64,000 nt of DNA from Ichthyophonus hoferi (GCA_002751075.1 NAOQ01000024.1:243065-307064), one strand, 5' to 3'; numbered from the stretch's first letter, positions 12,733 through 27,102 are shown. Notes: generated from the sequence alone by a model not told the origin. Translations and numbers: made by a program.

Positions 12733-15655
12733 AGCAATAATATTTCTATATATATATTATAAGTAACTTGATAATAAATGAGGTATGCAATAGTAATATT
12801 ATATACAAATAAATACTTATGTTAAGAGCACTAGGCCTAAGGGTTTAGTGTACAGATACAGACGGATAGGTAGAAAAACAGTGCGTAGCATAGTCACGCA
12901 TTGACCGCGTGGTGATTGGTTGGCACGCATGATTAGGGCTAGATGATCGGTACGGAGAATTCTGTTTTCATTGATTAGGTAGGTAGCATTCGTTCTCTCC
13001 AATACATTTTAAAATATTGATACAAATATAAACACACCTATTATAAGTATACGTTCTTCACCCCTACATTATGTCATTGCTTCCAAGGTTATTGTTATTG
13101 AAACATGTTTAACACTGTATCCCAAGATTACTATATCAGATTAAAGTTAACAGCAAATACATAACAGCTTTTGTGGCTTTCTTTAACAAATTTTTGTGTA
13201 TTTAATTAATAGTCGGTGTGAAGGAGAACCTGTGTATACGTATTATACATATGCATTATAATATATTGTAAATTTCTGAAATGATCTCATGTCTTAGGCC
13301 TCTGTCTTTCCCCGAAATATTCTATGAAAGCCATGAACGTGAACGAATCAGTTCCCTCTTATAAAGAGAACTAGCCCAATACTGGTAGGACAAGGTAATA
13401 GTTTTTTCTGACATATATATATATATATATATATATATTAATTAAATTGTTGGTACTTTATTTCTAATTGGTTTTCTTAAGCTTCACAAATAATATTATA
13501 TTTTCAAGCCATTCTATTAGTAGCTTTAAGTAATCGTGGAGATGGCTCTAGTTACAGTTACTGGGAGGGAGGGAATAGATTAACTAACTCATTGACATGG
13601 CAGTAATGGTTGGAAGTGTTTTGATTTGCATTAGTGGTGAGAATGATTAGCATCCGGTTAGTTCACTGCACTCGTCTAAAGCAAAGTAAACTCTATTGCT
13701 ATATAATTAACGTGATGGTATTTAATCAAGAGCCTTGCTTTAGACTTGATTATGTGAACCATTCTAGTAAGTACATACCTGTGTATCAGCAATAATTTTA
13801 TGTCTTAGTAAAATGACTACCAGAAAGAAGAGTAAGAATGCCTCTGTATCACTAGAGTAGTTTACAAGGAATGACATTAATGTGAATTAATCATCTTATG
13901 ACCTGAAACAAAGTTTCTTTAATCAAGAAAATCAATGAAAAATAGCTGCAATGCATATTCCATACCTACTGCTTAACAACAATTTATATAAGCTGGTCAG
14001 ATAAAAAGGATCCATTAGCATGCATTTGAAGAAAATCCAGGTAAAGTCACAGATCTTTGAAATAAAACTCTAGAAATAGCGACAAGCAAAGTATGTAAGT
14101 ACATTATGATTATAGATAATCCAGCACAAAGTAGGAAGCTACCTTCTTGTTATAATTCAAACTCCTCTCAGACCTGGAATAGTAGTAGAGTCTATACATA
14201 ATAATTTGGATCACTTTTCTGTAACTGCATAATATTTTTAAAATCTTCCTCTCAGTATGCAGTATGAGCTGGTCTCGCCAAGGTATCAGAGCCCTAAATA
14301 GGTATTTTAAAGTTGGCAAATAAAATAGCTGGTTTTAGATCAACATACTGATAAATGATTACATATCAATAGTTCCAATTGTGTATAGTGCATTGTTAAC
14401 TATCTTTTGACTAATATTATGAAGCCAAATGATGGCTGTACAAGTCATGCAGCTCACAGCTACACCCTCCCTCCTATGTGAGACCTTTGTAAACTACCTT
14501 GATAAACCAATGGGTACATATATGAAAATTAACTTCCTTTTTTGACAATGCTTCCATTGTTGGCTTTGCTAGATTTGTTACTTACGTTATCAAACCTTAA
14601 ATACCCGAACATAACAATTGCTTTATTTTATTCGTTCGCTATCGTCTCCTGGCATTAATGTCATATATACACAATTAAAACCCTGACCAGCAAATATCAA
14701 AGATGTTTTTTTAAATATGAATCCTGATTGGCTATCATTGTAAATACATTATCTAACCTGATAGACCTCACCTCACTGATCACGCTACTGCATTCTTTAT
14801 ATTTAGCTTGGATGATGGGCTTGAAGATTAACCAGTAATCATAATTGCAAATGACTGTAGGCTATGCCTAGAAAGTTAATACAGATCATTGACACATTGA
14901 CACTCAATTCTGCCTGGATTTCTTTAGCACCAGTAACTTCAATGTATGTGCAATATACAAATGCATTTTAAACCACATGCCCGGTAAAAACAATAACCTC
15001 TTTACACAATTGATAAACACTTGAGTTGCTCATATCATCACTTAGTTATGGTGCTGGGGTTGCGGTCCTCTATATGATATACAGTAGCAAAAAATTTATT
15101 TAGTATAAAAATGTTTATACTTAGAACACCTACACAATAGGTAGTTACATGTAATGAATAGTAAGTGGCTGTAGCAGTAGTCATTTGGAACCGATTTTAT
15201 ATTTGTGATTGCAAGCCCGAATCAATGGATCATTAAGGTATGCAATAAAAAAACAATTGATATGATCAACCAATGAATATGTAGTAATAACATGCGAGGA
15301 TAACCCCTCTTTAATAAATCAATAAAAGGCCCGGTAGGGTAGACACAATCTTCTTATCTTACACCTCAATAAAATACATATAGCCTGTTTTATCATGTGA
15401 GATGTTAACATGCAGGCACCCACCCCGGCAAAGGTCCGGCCCAGACATGAAGTGGGTTAGTATAAGGTAGTTGCCGTTATCAGGCATCCCTTTAAAGGGG
15501 TTGTCATCTATCATACATAATTATTTATATTACAAAATCTAAAAGCACACCACATACATTAGAAAAAATGCTTCTAGACTGTTCGAGTATTGAAAGAATA
15601 GCACACCCTATGGGTATTAAACTTAGTTGGAAACAACTAGCATGATAGGCCATGC
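12733..15655. other. Intergenic region upstream of BCL7 and downstream of the apyrase
   Basis: This 2.9-kb AT-rich stretch has no supported coding exon. It holds the BCL7 promoter side (right of 12732), a pure AT dinucleotide tract at about 13410-13438, and the apyrase 3' UTR (left of 15656). Short open frames at 12817-13002 and 14110-14319 show no homology. Confidence 0.55.
13410..13438. repeat. AT dinucleotide microsatellite
   Basis: An uninterrupted alternating AT run of about 29 bp lies in intergenic DNA. Similar shorter tracts are found in the PCID2 gene region and near 2983. Confidence 0.9.
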
Positions 15656-18466
15656 TTACAAGTTCATAAGCTCTTGAATGGTGGCACCCAGGCACCAGCC
15701 CGTCTCAAATCCATTAATCTTCTTAGTCAGAGTGAGCTTACTATCATCCGAAAAGCCCAAACCATGGAGCAGATTATAGATATATGTATGGTCGACACAT
15801 ATGAAAGGAGTATCCTCCGCTGTGGGGGGGGGGAACAGTAATTTAGTTCATAGTCTTAATCCCATCATCACTAAAAAACAATGCAATATTATATTTTCAG
15901 CACCTCTTTCATACTGAGATTTAATTGGCAGTAAATTATGGCAATGGAGGGGCACTCCGTGGAATAGATCTGCTCCACAGGGATTATGGGATAGACACCA
16001 CACCACACATATTTAAAGCAGCCACAAGACCCTTACCCTTTGCGACGACAAACTCGCCGGCTATTTGACTATGGCTCATTGGGCACACTTTCTTAGCTGT
16101 GTTCTTGTAGTGGCGTGGATTGAGTACAGGATCTAAATCCGTCTCCTATTAAAAAGACCTTATTAGTCAATATGCCAAGGCATGAGGAGACATACATATT
16201 TTAGGTCAATGCCCACCTTCACCAAGCCCACATCCACAGCCCTGTCGTAGTAATAGCTGAATGCATGGAAATCCCGGGAGGTCACACTGGGTTGAGGAAC
16301 GCCTTTAATAGCACAATGATCAACATCGCACTGGGTTGCTGGGAATAGCGTAGACAAGACCTGTTTGAATATTAGAAATTAATATTTTACTGCTACAGTC
16401 TTTATATCTCCTGGCAGTCCGCCAATCAGGAACCTGAAACATCATGATAAAAGACCTGGTATAATATTGGCTGACCCCTGATAAATTACGACAGAACTAA
16501 ATAATATCATCCTGTCTACAGATAATGTAAAGAGAGAGAGAGGTCAGGATAGGGGAAGAGGCCCACCTGGGTGGCACACCGGTTCTGATGACCCTCAGTT
16601 ACGTCAGTAGATCCCTCAAGTTCCAGACCCTGCCATAGACCTTTATAGGAAGGAGGGAGACATATTCCTTTATAGGTGTTCTTGGCAGAGAGGACAGAGG
16701 TACGGGCCTCATTGAGGCCATAGCCAAGGTAACTGTTAATGTAGATGTTGTAGGTTGTCGCTCCAAATTTGCGCGTCTGTACTTGAGATCGGGCCATTGA
16801 GGCCTCCTCGTCCGTCACAGCAAAGGCAATCTATAGAATATAACAGTCATTACTCTGCCCTGTCCATCCTATACATACTATACTCTACGCTCCATATTTT
16901 CACCTACCTGTGTGGACCCTCCCCCCAAATCCAGGACACCGGAGGTCTGTGCAGGTGACTTGCCCAATAGTTTGCGGAGGTAGTTAACAGTTACCCAAGC
17001 ATAAGCACCTAAGAAACCAAAAGTGATTAGTGACAGGCATAGTTATGTGTCCACTGCATCATACGTAGCTATCTACAGTGTAATACATAGACATTATAAA
17101 CCTACAGAGAGGCAGACCAAGTAAGTTCCTCTCCATATATAGATTATATACACCCTGTACTTACATCTATTTTTATCCATAAAAATTATTCCACTAAGTG
17201 CATCAGGCTAACAGGAGACAATGATATGTTAATGTACTATTGGTGTGTATGTGTGTAAATCCAACCGAGCCCGCATATTAAGACTAAACTAATAAAAAAT
17301 AATTCTTTACAAATATGACTGAAAGATACTACTAAATATCACCAACCTACCTTCATCCTCTCCACTCATCATGGACACCCAGGAGTCTTCCCGGAACAAG
17401 AAGGGACTATTCCTAAAGAGAATACGAACCTGAAGGTATTAACGTCAGCCTGCGAACAGGAATATCTGGCCATAGATTATGCGTAGAATACATGGATATT
17501 ACTATCATATGTTTATGACCTTTACCTACCTGTTCTAGTAAACGGTCAGCTTTCTCTGCCCCAATTTTACGAAGACCCGCAGTGGCGCGCAATACCACGG
17601 GACTGCTGGGTTGGTATTTCCTGGGTACTTTTGCAATAGCTTTTTCCAATAAGGGCTTGATGTTTTTGTCGGCACTCTGTATGGCAAAAAATAAGGAAGA
17701 GCAAGGCTAAAAAGCACAACAGTGAAGTACCTTGATAGAGACACTTCAACTTACTACTTTGTTGTTGAAAAAATGCTTGCCTACATAGACTAGAGTAGCT
17801 TTGCTCTAAAAGCTACCCAAACAACCTCGCTCAATACTAAAAGTATAGAACTATTTAGGAAAAGTTATATTTCTTCCTTGGGTGCATGCAGACTTAACCA
17901 AGGTACAGTAGTAATTAAGAAAAAAACATTCTACCTCAAGAATATCCTTGTCGGAACCGGCAAATGCAGAAAGACCGGGAGAAATCATTTCAAAAAATTC
18001 GTCCACTAAGGACAATTCGTCGCCTGAAAAAAAACGAATATAAGTCCTGTGCGAATGAATAACTTGCAAGCAATGATAACCATTTATTCCCAGTAGCTAT
18101 AGTAGCACTAAAACATGAAAAGTAGGGCCACAAAAGGTCAAACAGTTTCAACCTACCATTCTTTCTAAACTCATACACGTGAACACGAGACCCAGAGCTG
18201 CCAGCATCGAACATAATGCCATAGCTGGGTTCATCATCGGGGAGAGCTTTACTCTCCTGTGCGAGGGGAGACACATGAGAGAGCAACAAATAGCCCGTCA
18301 AAAGGAAAAGTATCACCCCCAGGAAAGTCTGGAATTGGTTGCGTGACAACGCCTGTCCAAATACTTGTGGCATATTGCTTTTGCGGAAACGACGTGATTT
18401 AGAAGTTGGAGAACCAGCACGCCCGTTGCCCCAAATTGAAAAAGTTGCCATTGTTAGCTGTAGCAA
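15656..18466 (-). CDS. ENTPD6: Type II membrane nucleoside diphosphatase (GDA1/CD39 apyrase, ENTPD5/6-like), nine exons
   Basis: Exons in order are 18466 (or 18451)-18157, 18023-17935, 17676-17530, 17429-17351, 17008-16908, 16830-16567, 16360-16217, 16145-16037 and 15819-15656. They give 463 aa from the MATFSIW start at 18451 (468 from 18466), near human ENTPD6 (484). All five apyrase conserved regions are present: ACR1 [15 protein letters not shown] (residues 81-95), ACR2 [12 protein letters not shown]3 [18 protein letters not shown]4 [12 protein letters not shown] and ACR5 [10 protein letters not shown]. Residues 43-60 are one hydrophobic span near the N-terminus after a basic cytosolic tail, giving type II topology with the catalytic domain in the ER/Golgi lumen. 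There is no second C-terminal membrane span, which excludes the ENTPD1-3/8 group. The family hydrolyses UDP, GDP and related nucleotides to aid glycosylation. I cannot separate ENTPD5 from ENTPD6 by eye, so the symbol is a best guess. Confidence 0.93.
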
Positions 18467-19917
18467 CTACACCGATATGCCTTTTCCGATTATCAATACT
18501 GTCATTCGAGGTGTACGGGCAATCTTGGATCCCTCCACGAACCCCTGACAACCCTTACCGCTATCGGCATTTCTACCGGTTCCTTGTTAGCCAATAGAGG
18601 ATTTTTTGTTATGTATGGTTTTGAATGGCCTAAACAAATGGTTTATCAGTGCGATATACCAATGAAAAATATCAATTAAAGTACGCTCACTCGACCCAAG
18701 AATACTAAAATGCCATATGACGACATCATTTGTTAATTAGTTGCCCTATATTGCTACCAATGGTCAAAAAGCCAAAATTGGGATTTGATCGTTTATTAAA
18801 AATAGCTTGTTTCTCTGCAAAGAAAAAATGCAACTTGCAATTTTGGTCTCCTAGGAACAACAATTGCAATTATATCAATAGCAAAATAATTTATATTCTA
18901 CTTATAATTCACATCTGGAAACGTGCAGATGCACAACAGGCTCAAATTCCACAATGCTCAATCATGCCGCTTAGAATGCAGATTACTGTCTTAAATTTTT
19001 AACTAATGATTTGTGAAGACTGAAGGAAACAATCGTCGTTGCATCCTCTAATTTACATTTGTTTGCATATCAACCTTCCAATAGTAAAATATTGTGTTAT
19101 ACTTCTAACCATATTTATTGGCTACTGTGTGACTGGGGTTAAAAAACAAATCTATTGGTAAATAGAATTAAATGACTTTAAATTGTAAGAGGGTGCTAAG
19201 ATTTCGAGCCTACCTGCACTGGCTACAATATGCAAATAAGTTAAATAGTGATCTGAGATAAAATAGGACGCAGATACACTTGGGAAAGTATAATATATAA
19301 ATAATGGAGATACCGCCAGGAACTTTAGCTTGTATACTTCCTTAAAAACCAACACATGGTAGGATTTGACATGAAAGCCCCCCTATTTAAATATTTATAG
19401 ATGCCATGACTATTTTCATAGCAAGACATCGCAAGTTAAATGCCTCTATACAACCTACCAAAAAATTCTAAACACACAAATCGCTCGTTATTTTTGTTGC
19501 TAACCTGACTGTAAGGCATGTATTTGTTAGCTTATGTATAACTATATTTCATCTAATTCGGGATTTATTTAAACAATTGGCCTAGACCCGAAAATTGCTC
19601 TCACACTAAACACGAACTTTGTTTTCTTAATCGAATTAACCAAAGGCAACTCAAGTCTACTATAGGGCATAGGCTTTAGAACCCCGAAGGAACCCTGCGG
19701 GTGACACAGTAAGAATAAAATCTTGGGACCAAAGCGTTCAATGTGTTTTTGTTACAGGTTATCCTTTATGTTACAAGACTATTAACTCCAATGAATACGT
19801 AATCTGACAAAGTTATGTTAAAATAAAACGGATCATGAGATGGTCGGTCTAGTATTGGTGAATTATAGGCTCAGGTATGTAAGCATTTGAGAGTAATGTG
19901 GTTAACGTGCCATCAAA

Positions 19918-20062
19918 AATGAGGACATAATAGTTTAAAAATAACAAAATTATCGAGAGAAGATGAGACAATTCTAGTGGTTCTCAGGTGATCTTTTGTG
20001 AAATTGTATTAGCCAATAAAGATCTTTATGATCAGTCCCACTTTAATGAACACAGCTATGAC
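19918..20062 (+). repeat. Dispersed repeat piece A, copy 1
   Basis: This stretch shares long blocks with 59815-59951: an AATGAGGACA block, a GA-AATTCTAGTGG block and a nearly identical AAAGATCTTTATGATCAGT block, in the same order and spacing. The copies differ by scattered substitutions and small gaps, so they are old. Directly downstream lies repeat piece B. Confidence 0.75.
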
Positions 20063-20074
20063 TATATATACACG

Positions 20075-20360
20075 GCCACAATTAGATTACAGTGATTACA
20101 TACGCAATACATCACCAAGTAAGAAGCTAAAAGCTTCTATATCGGTTGATTAACAGAGGATGATTCAAGAGCAGCTAGTTAGAGCTTTAGTCTGCCCTTT
20201 ACCTGTTGCCGACAGCCAGATTGAACTCGGTACAAAAGAAATTAGTTATATTTGCGATACATATTTTAGCGTTCTTGAAGCATCAAGATGTATTTCTCCA
20301 AAATTAAAATCAAAAGTTAATTTGTTTTATGTTCGGATGGTAGGGATATTAAGTAGATAG
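20075..20360 (+). repeat. Coding-like repeat piece B, copy 1 (possible transposase fragment)
   Basis: This segment resembles the reverse complement of 63671-63883. Both encode S-K-K-L-K-A-S-I-S followed by a glutamine/leucine-rich helix and ALVC-LP. Here the frame after that motif is open for 66 codons from 20160. Two independent copies that keep peptide similarity suggest they come from an element's protein, not chance. The LLKALVCRLP helix is faintly like the region of hAT-type transposases around FV--N-PF, but that is only a guess. This copy has a stop codon between the two matching blocks, so it is not a functional gene. Confidence 0.5.
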
Positions 20361-21583
20361 TTTCTATGCTAGAGGATGATATATTACTTTAAGTACTGTA
20401 GTATGGTTGGGTAGTTACTATATCCAGGAATATAGGGCTATCCATATAATTTTCTTATATAGTTCTCCGGCAGACGAAGTCCTCGTTTTAGTATAATAGG
20501 TTGCATAAACTATCTTTTATTTTGCCAATAGAGTCGTTATGACCTTTAGCAAGACCTTAAATTAAACTACTGCATTGGTTCTATACGCTGAGAGTTTGAT
20601 ATGGAAAATTTAAATGGTTGTGCGTTTCTACCCTTGAAAGGCACCATACTGAGCTTTATCATATATTTGAACAAGAGATAAAGTGCTAGCGACTTGCTCT
20701 TTGTCCAGCATTGTATCATCTGCAAACATCACAAGGATAGGGTCTAATTGGTTATGTTTTTAATATACAACATAGAAACCAATGATATATACTGAGACCT
20801 GGATCACTTCGAACTTTGAGGTTGATAGATGATATGTGGGTCACACACCTGTGAATTAATTTGAATAACACCACTACGGAAGTTTAGAAATAAACAATCA
20901 ATGAAAGGCGATTAGCTCTTAGTCTTTTTAAGAATAAAAGATGTACTGTCTAGTCAAGCCAATATCTATTAAGTACAATTATACTAACTAGTACCTGTCA
21001 ATAAATTAGAGGGCAGGTCTCTTAAGATAAAGGTGCTAGGCCTCATATTTCCCATATAATCTTACGTCGAATTATATCCAGCATATTTTATATTGCACAT
21101 AACATTAGGCAATTAATGAACATGTTTTTAGACTTTCTAACCATTCAACCCTACAATATGTTTGTAAAATCATATATATATAGTCCACCATAATAGTCCT
21201 AATTTTTAATGGATTAGACAATCCAGTTTTTAAAAGAACTACACCATACGAAAAGAAACCACTGGAGATCAAGCTCCTCCGCATCAGTGCATCATGACAC
21301 GGTCATGTTTATCAATTTTACAATGCCTATAGGGTAATAATTACTGCGCAGGATGATCTCCTGGAGTCTGGTCACTGACCATCAACCCATACTGGGTGGC
21401 CATTAAACTGGGTTCAAGAACAGCCCAGTATAGTATTCTATTGCATAGTATTGCATTAAAACGGTTGCTACAGCTTGCCAGTGGCAGGCTTTTCTAGCAG
21501 TTTCTTGTACATTATCCGGAATTAAGTACAAACACGTTACTACCTTGACCAAATAAATCTATTGCATATTTCCAATAGAAAAT

Positions 21584-24500
21584 TTATAACCCCAAAAATC
21601 CAAGAGAAGCATATGCCATAGGCTTCACGTTGGGATGCGACTGCAGCAGAGGAGACAGAATTGTTAGATAAAAATATTAAAAGCAATATTTCGTACGTTC
21701 TCCTTCCTTATACTCTCCCTTCTAATGATACTAAACCATGCCCCACTAACTAGTCACTAAAGAGAATAACCTAGTATCTATGTAGTCAAAAAAAAAAAAA
21801 AGGAATGGTATGAAGAAGATGGTAAAGCAAACCCTGTTCAGTGTTGGGGATAACCTAAAATAGAAATAGCCCTAAGTCGTGAAACTACGCATAGAAGGAC
21901 ATGGAATATAAGGGCAAGTCCGCAGAAAGAAAGAAGAGGGGTTGTACGTTAAGCTGGGCATGGTAGCCCTAAACTAATCCCATACAAGTAAACTCGCATT
22001 TCATCATTATTAGCAGTCGGATTTTCTTGTGGTTGTGCAACAAATTTTCAAATTATCGAGAAAATATACACGACCAAGCCAAACCAGACTATAGATATAT
22101 TCCTGGCCATTGCTGGGTCAGCTATGCGATCCTTATTATTAGTCATAGTTACGTGTGTTACCCGCTCACAGAACTCAAATGCCCTTCCTACGCAACCTAG
22201 AATTTGTAAGGTTCACAGAATGACACAAAACCACCTACCACTGCTGTATAAGAGGTAAACTTTGGTGTAAGGTCATCACCAGTGATGTTGATGAAGGCAC
22301 CCTTGTTGCCCATCTGGTCACTAAGGGTCAAAGGATGTGTTATTATTGATGTCACCTCATTGTCCTAAAATAGATCACTTCTAAATGCCAATACAGAAAG
22401 ACATATTATACCCAACTTAAAGCATCACCCTAAGCACGTGTATATTTTCGCCTATGTATCCCGTCCAAACAATACGCAGGGATGCTACATTATAACATTA
22501 TCCAGTTAGCATGTCACAACCTCATATATACATACCAGTAGTTAGGGGCCGAAAAGATTGTTATGCATTTGCCACCGTGTTGGACTTCATAGCCATTGTC
22601 TTTAACCTCGTGACTACGTACCACATAGTCTGTGGGATAACATGTTAGTACAAACTGAGCGTATGCATCATGTGATAGGTATCTCAGTAATGGGGGTTGG
22701 AAGATGCCAGTCTATATCACCCACTTCACCCTATCATTACATCACTCGATGGTGGGATATGTACCGATAGTACGACTCAATTAAATATGAGAAATAGGTT
22801 GGCTTCGGCAATGTTTTCACGTAACCAAGCTATTCTATTCATAGAGCTAAGGGTAACTCTCAGGTAGAAGACCAATCCGGTTTAGATCGCAATATGGATT
22901 CTAGATCTAGATCTAGATCTATCGTCGATCGTGCGATTAATGTCATTAAATTAGATTGGTCAATTTTGATTTTAATCTCACCGCATTTGTTAATATATGA
23001 TTATGCTATTATATTATATCAGAATCTGTGGTAGTTCTAACGACTTGTCTAAAGTCTTCGGGATCTCCAATTGGTTTGCATATATTAATAGCCATTGGAT
23101 CTGAATTGTCCTTAATGCTCAGTTGTTGTGATCGCAGTCTAAGGTCATAGGACACACACAACTAAAGGAAGGATTGACTGACATAGTATCTAACACTAGG
23201 ATAGACAGGGTATCTGATCTGCCATAAGACCCTTTGGGTGGATAAGGAGGTAATAAAAAAGTACTGTGAATGTGTAATCCTACCTAGTTAATAAAAGCAA
23301 ATATACAGGGCTAATCTCTATACATGTAGATATGTGAAGTAAACTGTAGCAGGAGCATACGCATGTATGTCTGATAAAATAGCAGTATATGACACCCCCC
23401 TATAGGCCTTTACACTTACCCAAATTGTTGTTTGCCAAGAAGGCCTCAGTCACATCGGGCCCAAAGTGCAGACCCACACCTCGCTTGCTAGGCGCCCGTC
23501 CATTCTATAGGAACCAATATCACATTCAGTTTATCTTCACACTCACTAGTGTATCTCTAAAGTATTTCAGGCAGAAACATATTACTTACAATCGGCATGG
23601 GGTCGGCCCACAGCATTTCACACATCAAGCCTGCAAGGCCAATCTCAAGTTAGGTGTCATATTGTTAAGAGTATGAAAAAGTTTGGAGCTATGCACATAG
23701 AAACTGATTTTGGTGTGAACCATTTAAGAGGAGTGTAGATTATAGACTTAATAATTAAAAGAGGAAATGATAGCAAGGTAGTCTGTTGGTATCCCGTACG
23801 TGCATATAAAAACACATGCAGCTATGCATAAACAACTCTAACAATGGTGCAGAAGATGGCTCTGCAGTATCTATTTACCAGAATCAGGGGGCTCCCTGAA
23901 GCGATCCACCTTGCGAATATCATCCAGAGTCACACCATCCTTAGAGAACAGACCTCCGTGTACAACCTGAGGTGTGAGGTGTATGTAGTGGATAGGGTTA
24001 TCAGATTAGCTTTGACTGGTCTGTCACCACCAGGTGGCCATCAGCAATTAATCAGCATATGTCTTTCATCATATGCTCCTTTATCTACCATCTTGATCAA
24101 TATTTAGAAAGAAATAAAAAAAATCAAAGAAGGTCTTGTGTCATAGGGAAATGGGAAGAATGGAAATAGTAAGGGCAAAGAAAATAAACAAAAAAAAATG
24201 ATCAGGGGGAAAGCCGAGAGAGAGAGGAGAGTGAGAGCATACAAAGATCTTGCCAGCCACACAGTGAGCCAAAGGAATAGTGCGGAACACCTCGTGGAAG
24301 AGCTCCACCATAGTATCACTACCTATAACCCGCCCCCTGTTAGCAGTCGGCCCTATTAGAAACAGACCTCTCTGAGGGCTAATGAGACTGATTAACTAAA
24401 AGATTAGACACTACCTTAGAGGGATGACCATATAACACCTCGTAATATTAATTAAACTACTTCATTGGTTAATGTGTCTGCTACAGCGAATCAACTAGAA

Positions 24501-27102
24501 CTGACTTATTTCCAATGCATATTAGACACATACCCAGCATTCTTCAGCCTCCCGAAGCACTACCACACTTACCCTTTGCCTTGACCTCCCCATCAAAGCC
24601 ATACATTTTATTCATATTAATACTCTCGTGATTTCCTCGGGCCATGTAGAAATGGTTAGGATAACACAGCTTAAAACTAAATAGAAGGAGAACCACCTCA
24701 AAACTGAAGGATCCTCGGTCAACAAAGTCACCGTTGAAAAGCTGTAATTTGTTAAGAATAATACATGAACAGCCACGCTAGTACAATACAATCTGTTGAG
24801 TACGCATCACCTATACATACTTTACCCGGTACTGTACCTCACTATGCATACACACACATGCATACATTACATACACCAAACCATACAACAGATCCATGCA
24901 TATAACCAATAGTGGCACACTTAAAATGCAATATTGTAATAATTAAAACAATCACAGCCTAGTATATATATCAAGCCTGCAACATTCCCAGGTGTACTAT
25001 GTATACAATGGCACGCCCTCTTATCCATATATAGATTAATCCACCTGCTAATCTCTCTGCACACTAATACCCCGCTTATTGCTACTACAACACATCAACC
25101 CCAATTAGGTGCAGCAATATATTGGGATACATAAGGGTTGGTCTCACTAGGAAGGCCGTTGAGGTTAAAGATGTTCAGCAGATCGTAGAACTGACCATGG
25201 ATGTCTCCACAGATAGTAAACTTACTATCCTTAGGAACAGCAACGTCCACCAAGCTCGGCTGCTTCTCGAAGTACTCTTTAATCCGCACCAATATCTGCA
25301 AGCCCTCTAGTCAGCACCCAAGGGGATCCCATTCTAGCTTATCTGCTCGCTTCTAAACCCTCCCTTCTCAGCTAACATTATCCTTATATGGGGTCCTACA
25401 CTACCCCCTCTATTTACAACCTAATTGGTCAATATCTGTCAAGTCCCCCATACCTGATAGGCATATTTCTTGTGAAGACGTTTCTCGGAACGGAAATGCT
25501 CAGTCAATTCAACAATAAATTCAGGGGTGACGCCCCCCTCGGGAAGGCGAGGACCTTCATACTCTGCTTCTACCACTATACCACACCTAGTTAGTAGGGT
25601 TAACTCTGCTTTGGCAGAAAGCCAATGGGCATAACGTGTACCCAAAAACAACCCCACCTTAATCCAGACCCACATTACTAGCGGTCTATATTATATAAGT
25701 ACTCACCCATGGAGTCCAAATCCAGTGTATCAATCACAGAACCAACATCCCTTGAGATGGCCTCAGTAAACATGATACGCATAACAATCCGATCACATTC
25801 CTTATACTTGGCCTGTGCTGCCTTATCTTTAGGGGCTAGTTTAACCACCTGCATCCCCGTCTGGCCGTTAGATACCTAGTGAAACCCTTTACTAATGGTG
25901 CAGGCTCCCGCCCTGCCCTTGTATTTACAATATAAATCCAATGAGGATAAAGTTCATTGCTATGCAAGACAGACTTATCCTCCCTGTCCGTACAGCTATA
26001 TATCCCACCCACTATCCCTGTAAGTGTAAGTATTGCTATCCCCAGGGGCTATAGGAGTGGCCAGTTTATAGATAGAGCCTCACCGTCCGGAAGTCCTTCA
26101 AGCTCTCTTTGTACTTATTGAGGGCGAAATTGGCTGTGGCTCTACGGTAATAACCCTGTTTGCCCAGAGCTAGAATTAGACCCCTACCATAATCAAATGG
26201 AGGTGGAGCTCATGGGTACAGTACAGTGCAGGTTAACTATAGTTTGTACCTACAGTTATCATAAACAATTGTCCTCGACTAGATTTCACCTCACATTATC
26301 TATAGCATACCACACAAAGAATGTGCATTTATTTTAATTATCCACTCATTATGGATAAAGGAAACTTGAGACCAAGACCCAGAAAGTCAGTGGTTATGGC
26401 ATTGAATAGCAATAATCAACATAAAACAGCCTGATCACCTAGATGGAACTCGCTTTATTGAGGTAAGATGCATATTGAGCAAGGTATAAACAATGACAAT
26501 CAACAAACGCTGTTAAAAGCTACTTTAGAAAATTAAGCAAATTGGCATGGACCCACTTACGGGCCTATCACCGTCATAACACCAAACATGGTATTAAAAA
26601 GAGGTAAACCACTAGTTTAGTCTTATACGCAAGCCATAATCAGGACCTACCACTCGGCAAAAGTGGCATTAAATGCACACAATGAATATTTGTTCCATCA
26701 ATTTAGAAAATATAATAAAAAGTTATGATAAAAGATGGAGAACAAGAGACAAGAGGCTCACCTTGGTAAAGGTCTTGTCCATCTCGAGGGCCTTATTGGC
26801 ATCAATAAGAGCATAACCATATGCCTCTGTCTTAATATAAGAAAATGCACGATTGCCCCAGTAGGCAGGAACGTGTGGATTTAACTCAATAGCCTGTGTG
26901 TACAAGTCTACCGCCTCACTGTAGTGGCCCGCTGTCATTCCCCACCCCTATTAGCCTACCTGCCCTCTTACTACCCCCATTCTGTCCACGTGTACCTAAT
27001 TTATGCCTTACCCTTAAATTTTTCGTTCCCTTCATTCTTTCTTTCCTCGGCTAGTAACACAACCTGGGGGTCGAGCTCTGGGCTTTTATTGACGATTGCC
27101 AT
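21584..27102 (-). CDS. PPP5C: Serine/threonine protein phosphatase 5 (TPR + PPP catalytic domain), 14 exons
   Basis: Exons in order are 27102-27012, 26931-26762, 26155-26084, 25848-25707, 25575-25454, 25295-25131, 24741-24573, 24322-24243, 23966-23879, 23630-23590, 23504-23420, 22629-22536, 22320-22239 and 21640-21584, giving 485 aa (human 499). The N-terminal part (about residues 20-140) is the TPR domain ([30 protein letters not shown]). The linker [10 protein letters not shown] is typical of PP5. The catalytic domain carries the metal/phosphate motifs GDIHGQ (about 229), GDFVDRG (about 258), RGNHE (about 290) and HGG, plus SAPNYCDQ. In this family the TPR domain binds the Hsp90 C-terminus and holds the phosphatase in an autoinhibited state; targets include Hsp90 clients. 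The C-terminus reads [17 protein letters not shown], shorter than the human autoinhibitory helix end. Introns reach about 790 nt. The start is set by [12 protein letters not shown] preceding the first TPR helix. Confidence 0.98.
22897..22921. repeat. CTAGAT hexamer microsatellite inside a PP5 intron
   Basis: About four perfect tandem copies of a CTAGAT unit lie in intron 11 of PP5, followed by a short palindrome-rich stretch. There is no sign of a coding effect. Confidence 0.85.

Larger units (their letters stand above)
18467..21583. other. Intergenic region between the apyrase promoter and the PP5 3' end
   Basis: About 3.1 kb, very AT-rich, with no host exon found. The left edge must hold the apyrase promoter. 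The centre carries two repeat pieces (19918-20062 and 20075-20360) that have relatives at 59.8 and 63.7 kb. The right edge is the 3' flank of PP5. Confidence 0.55.
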
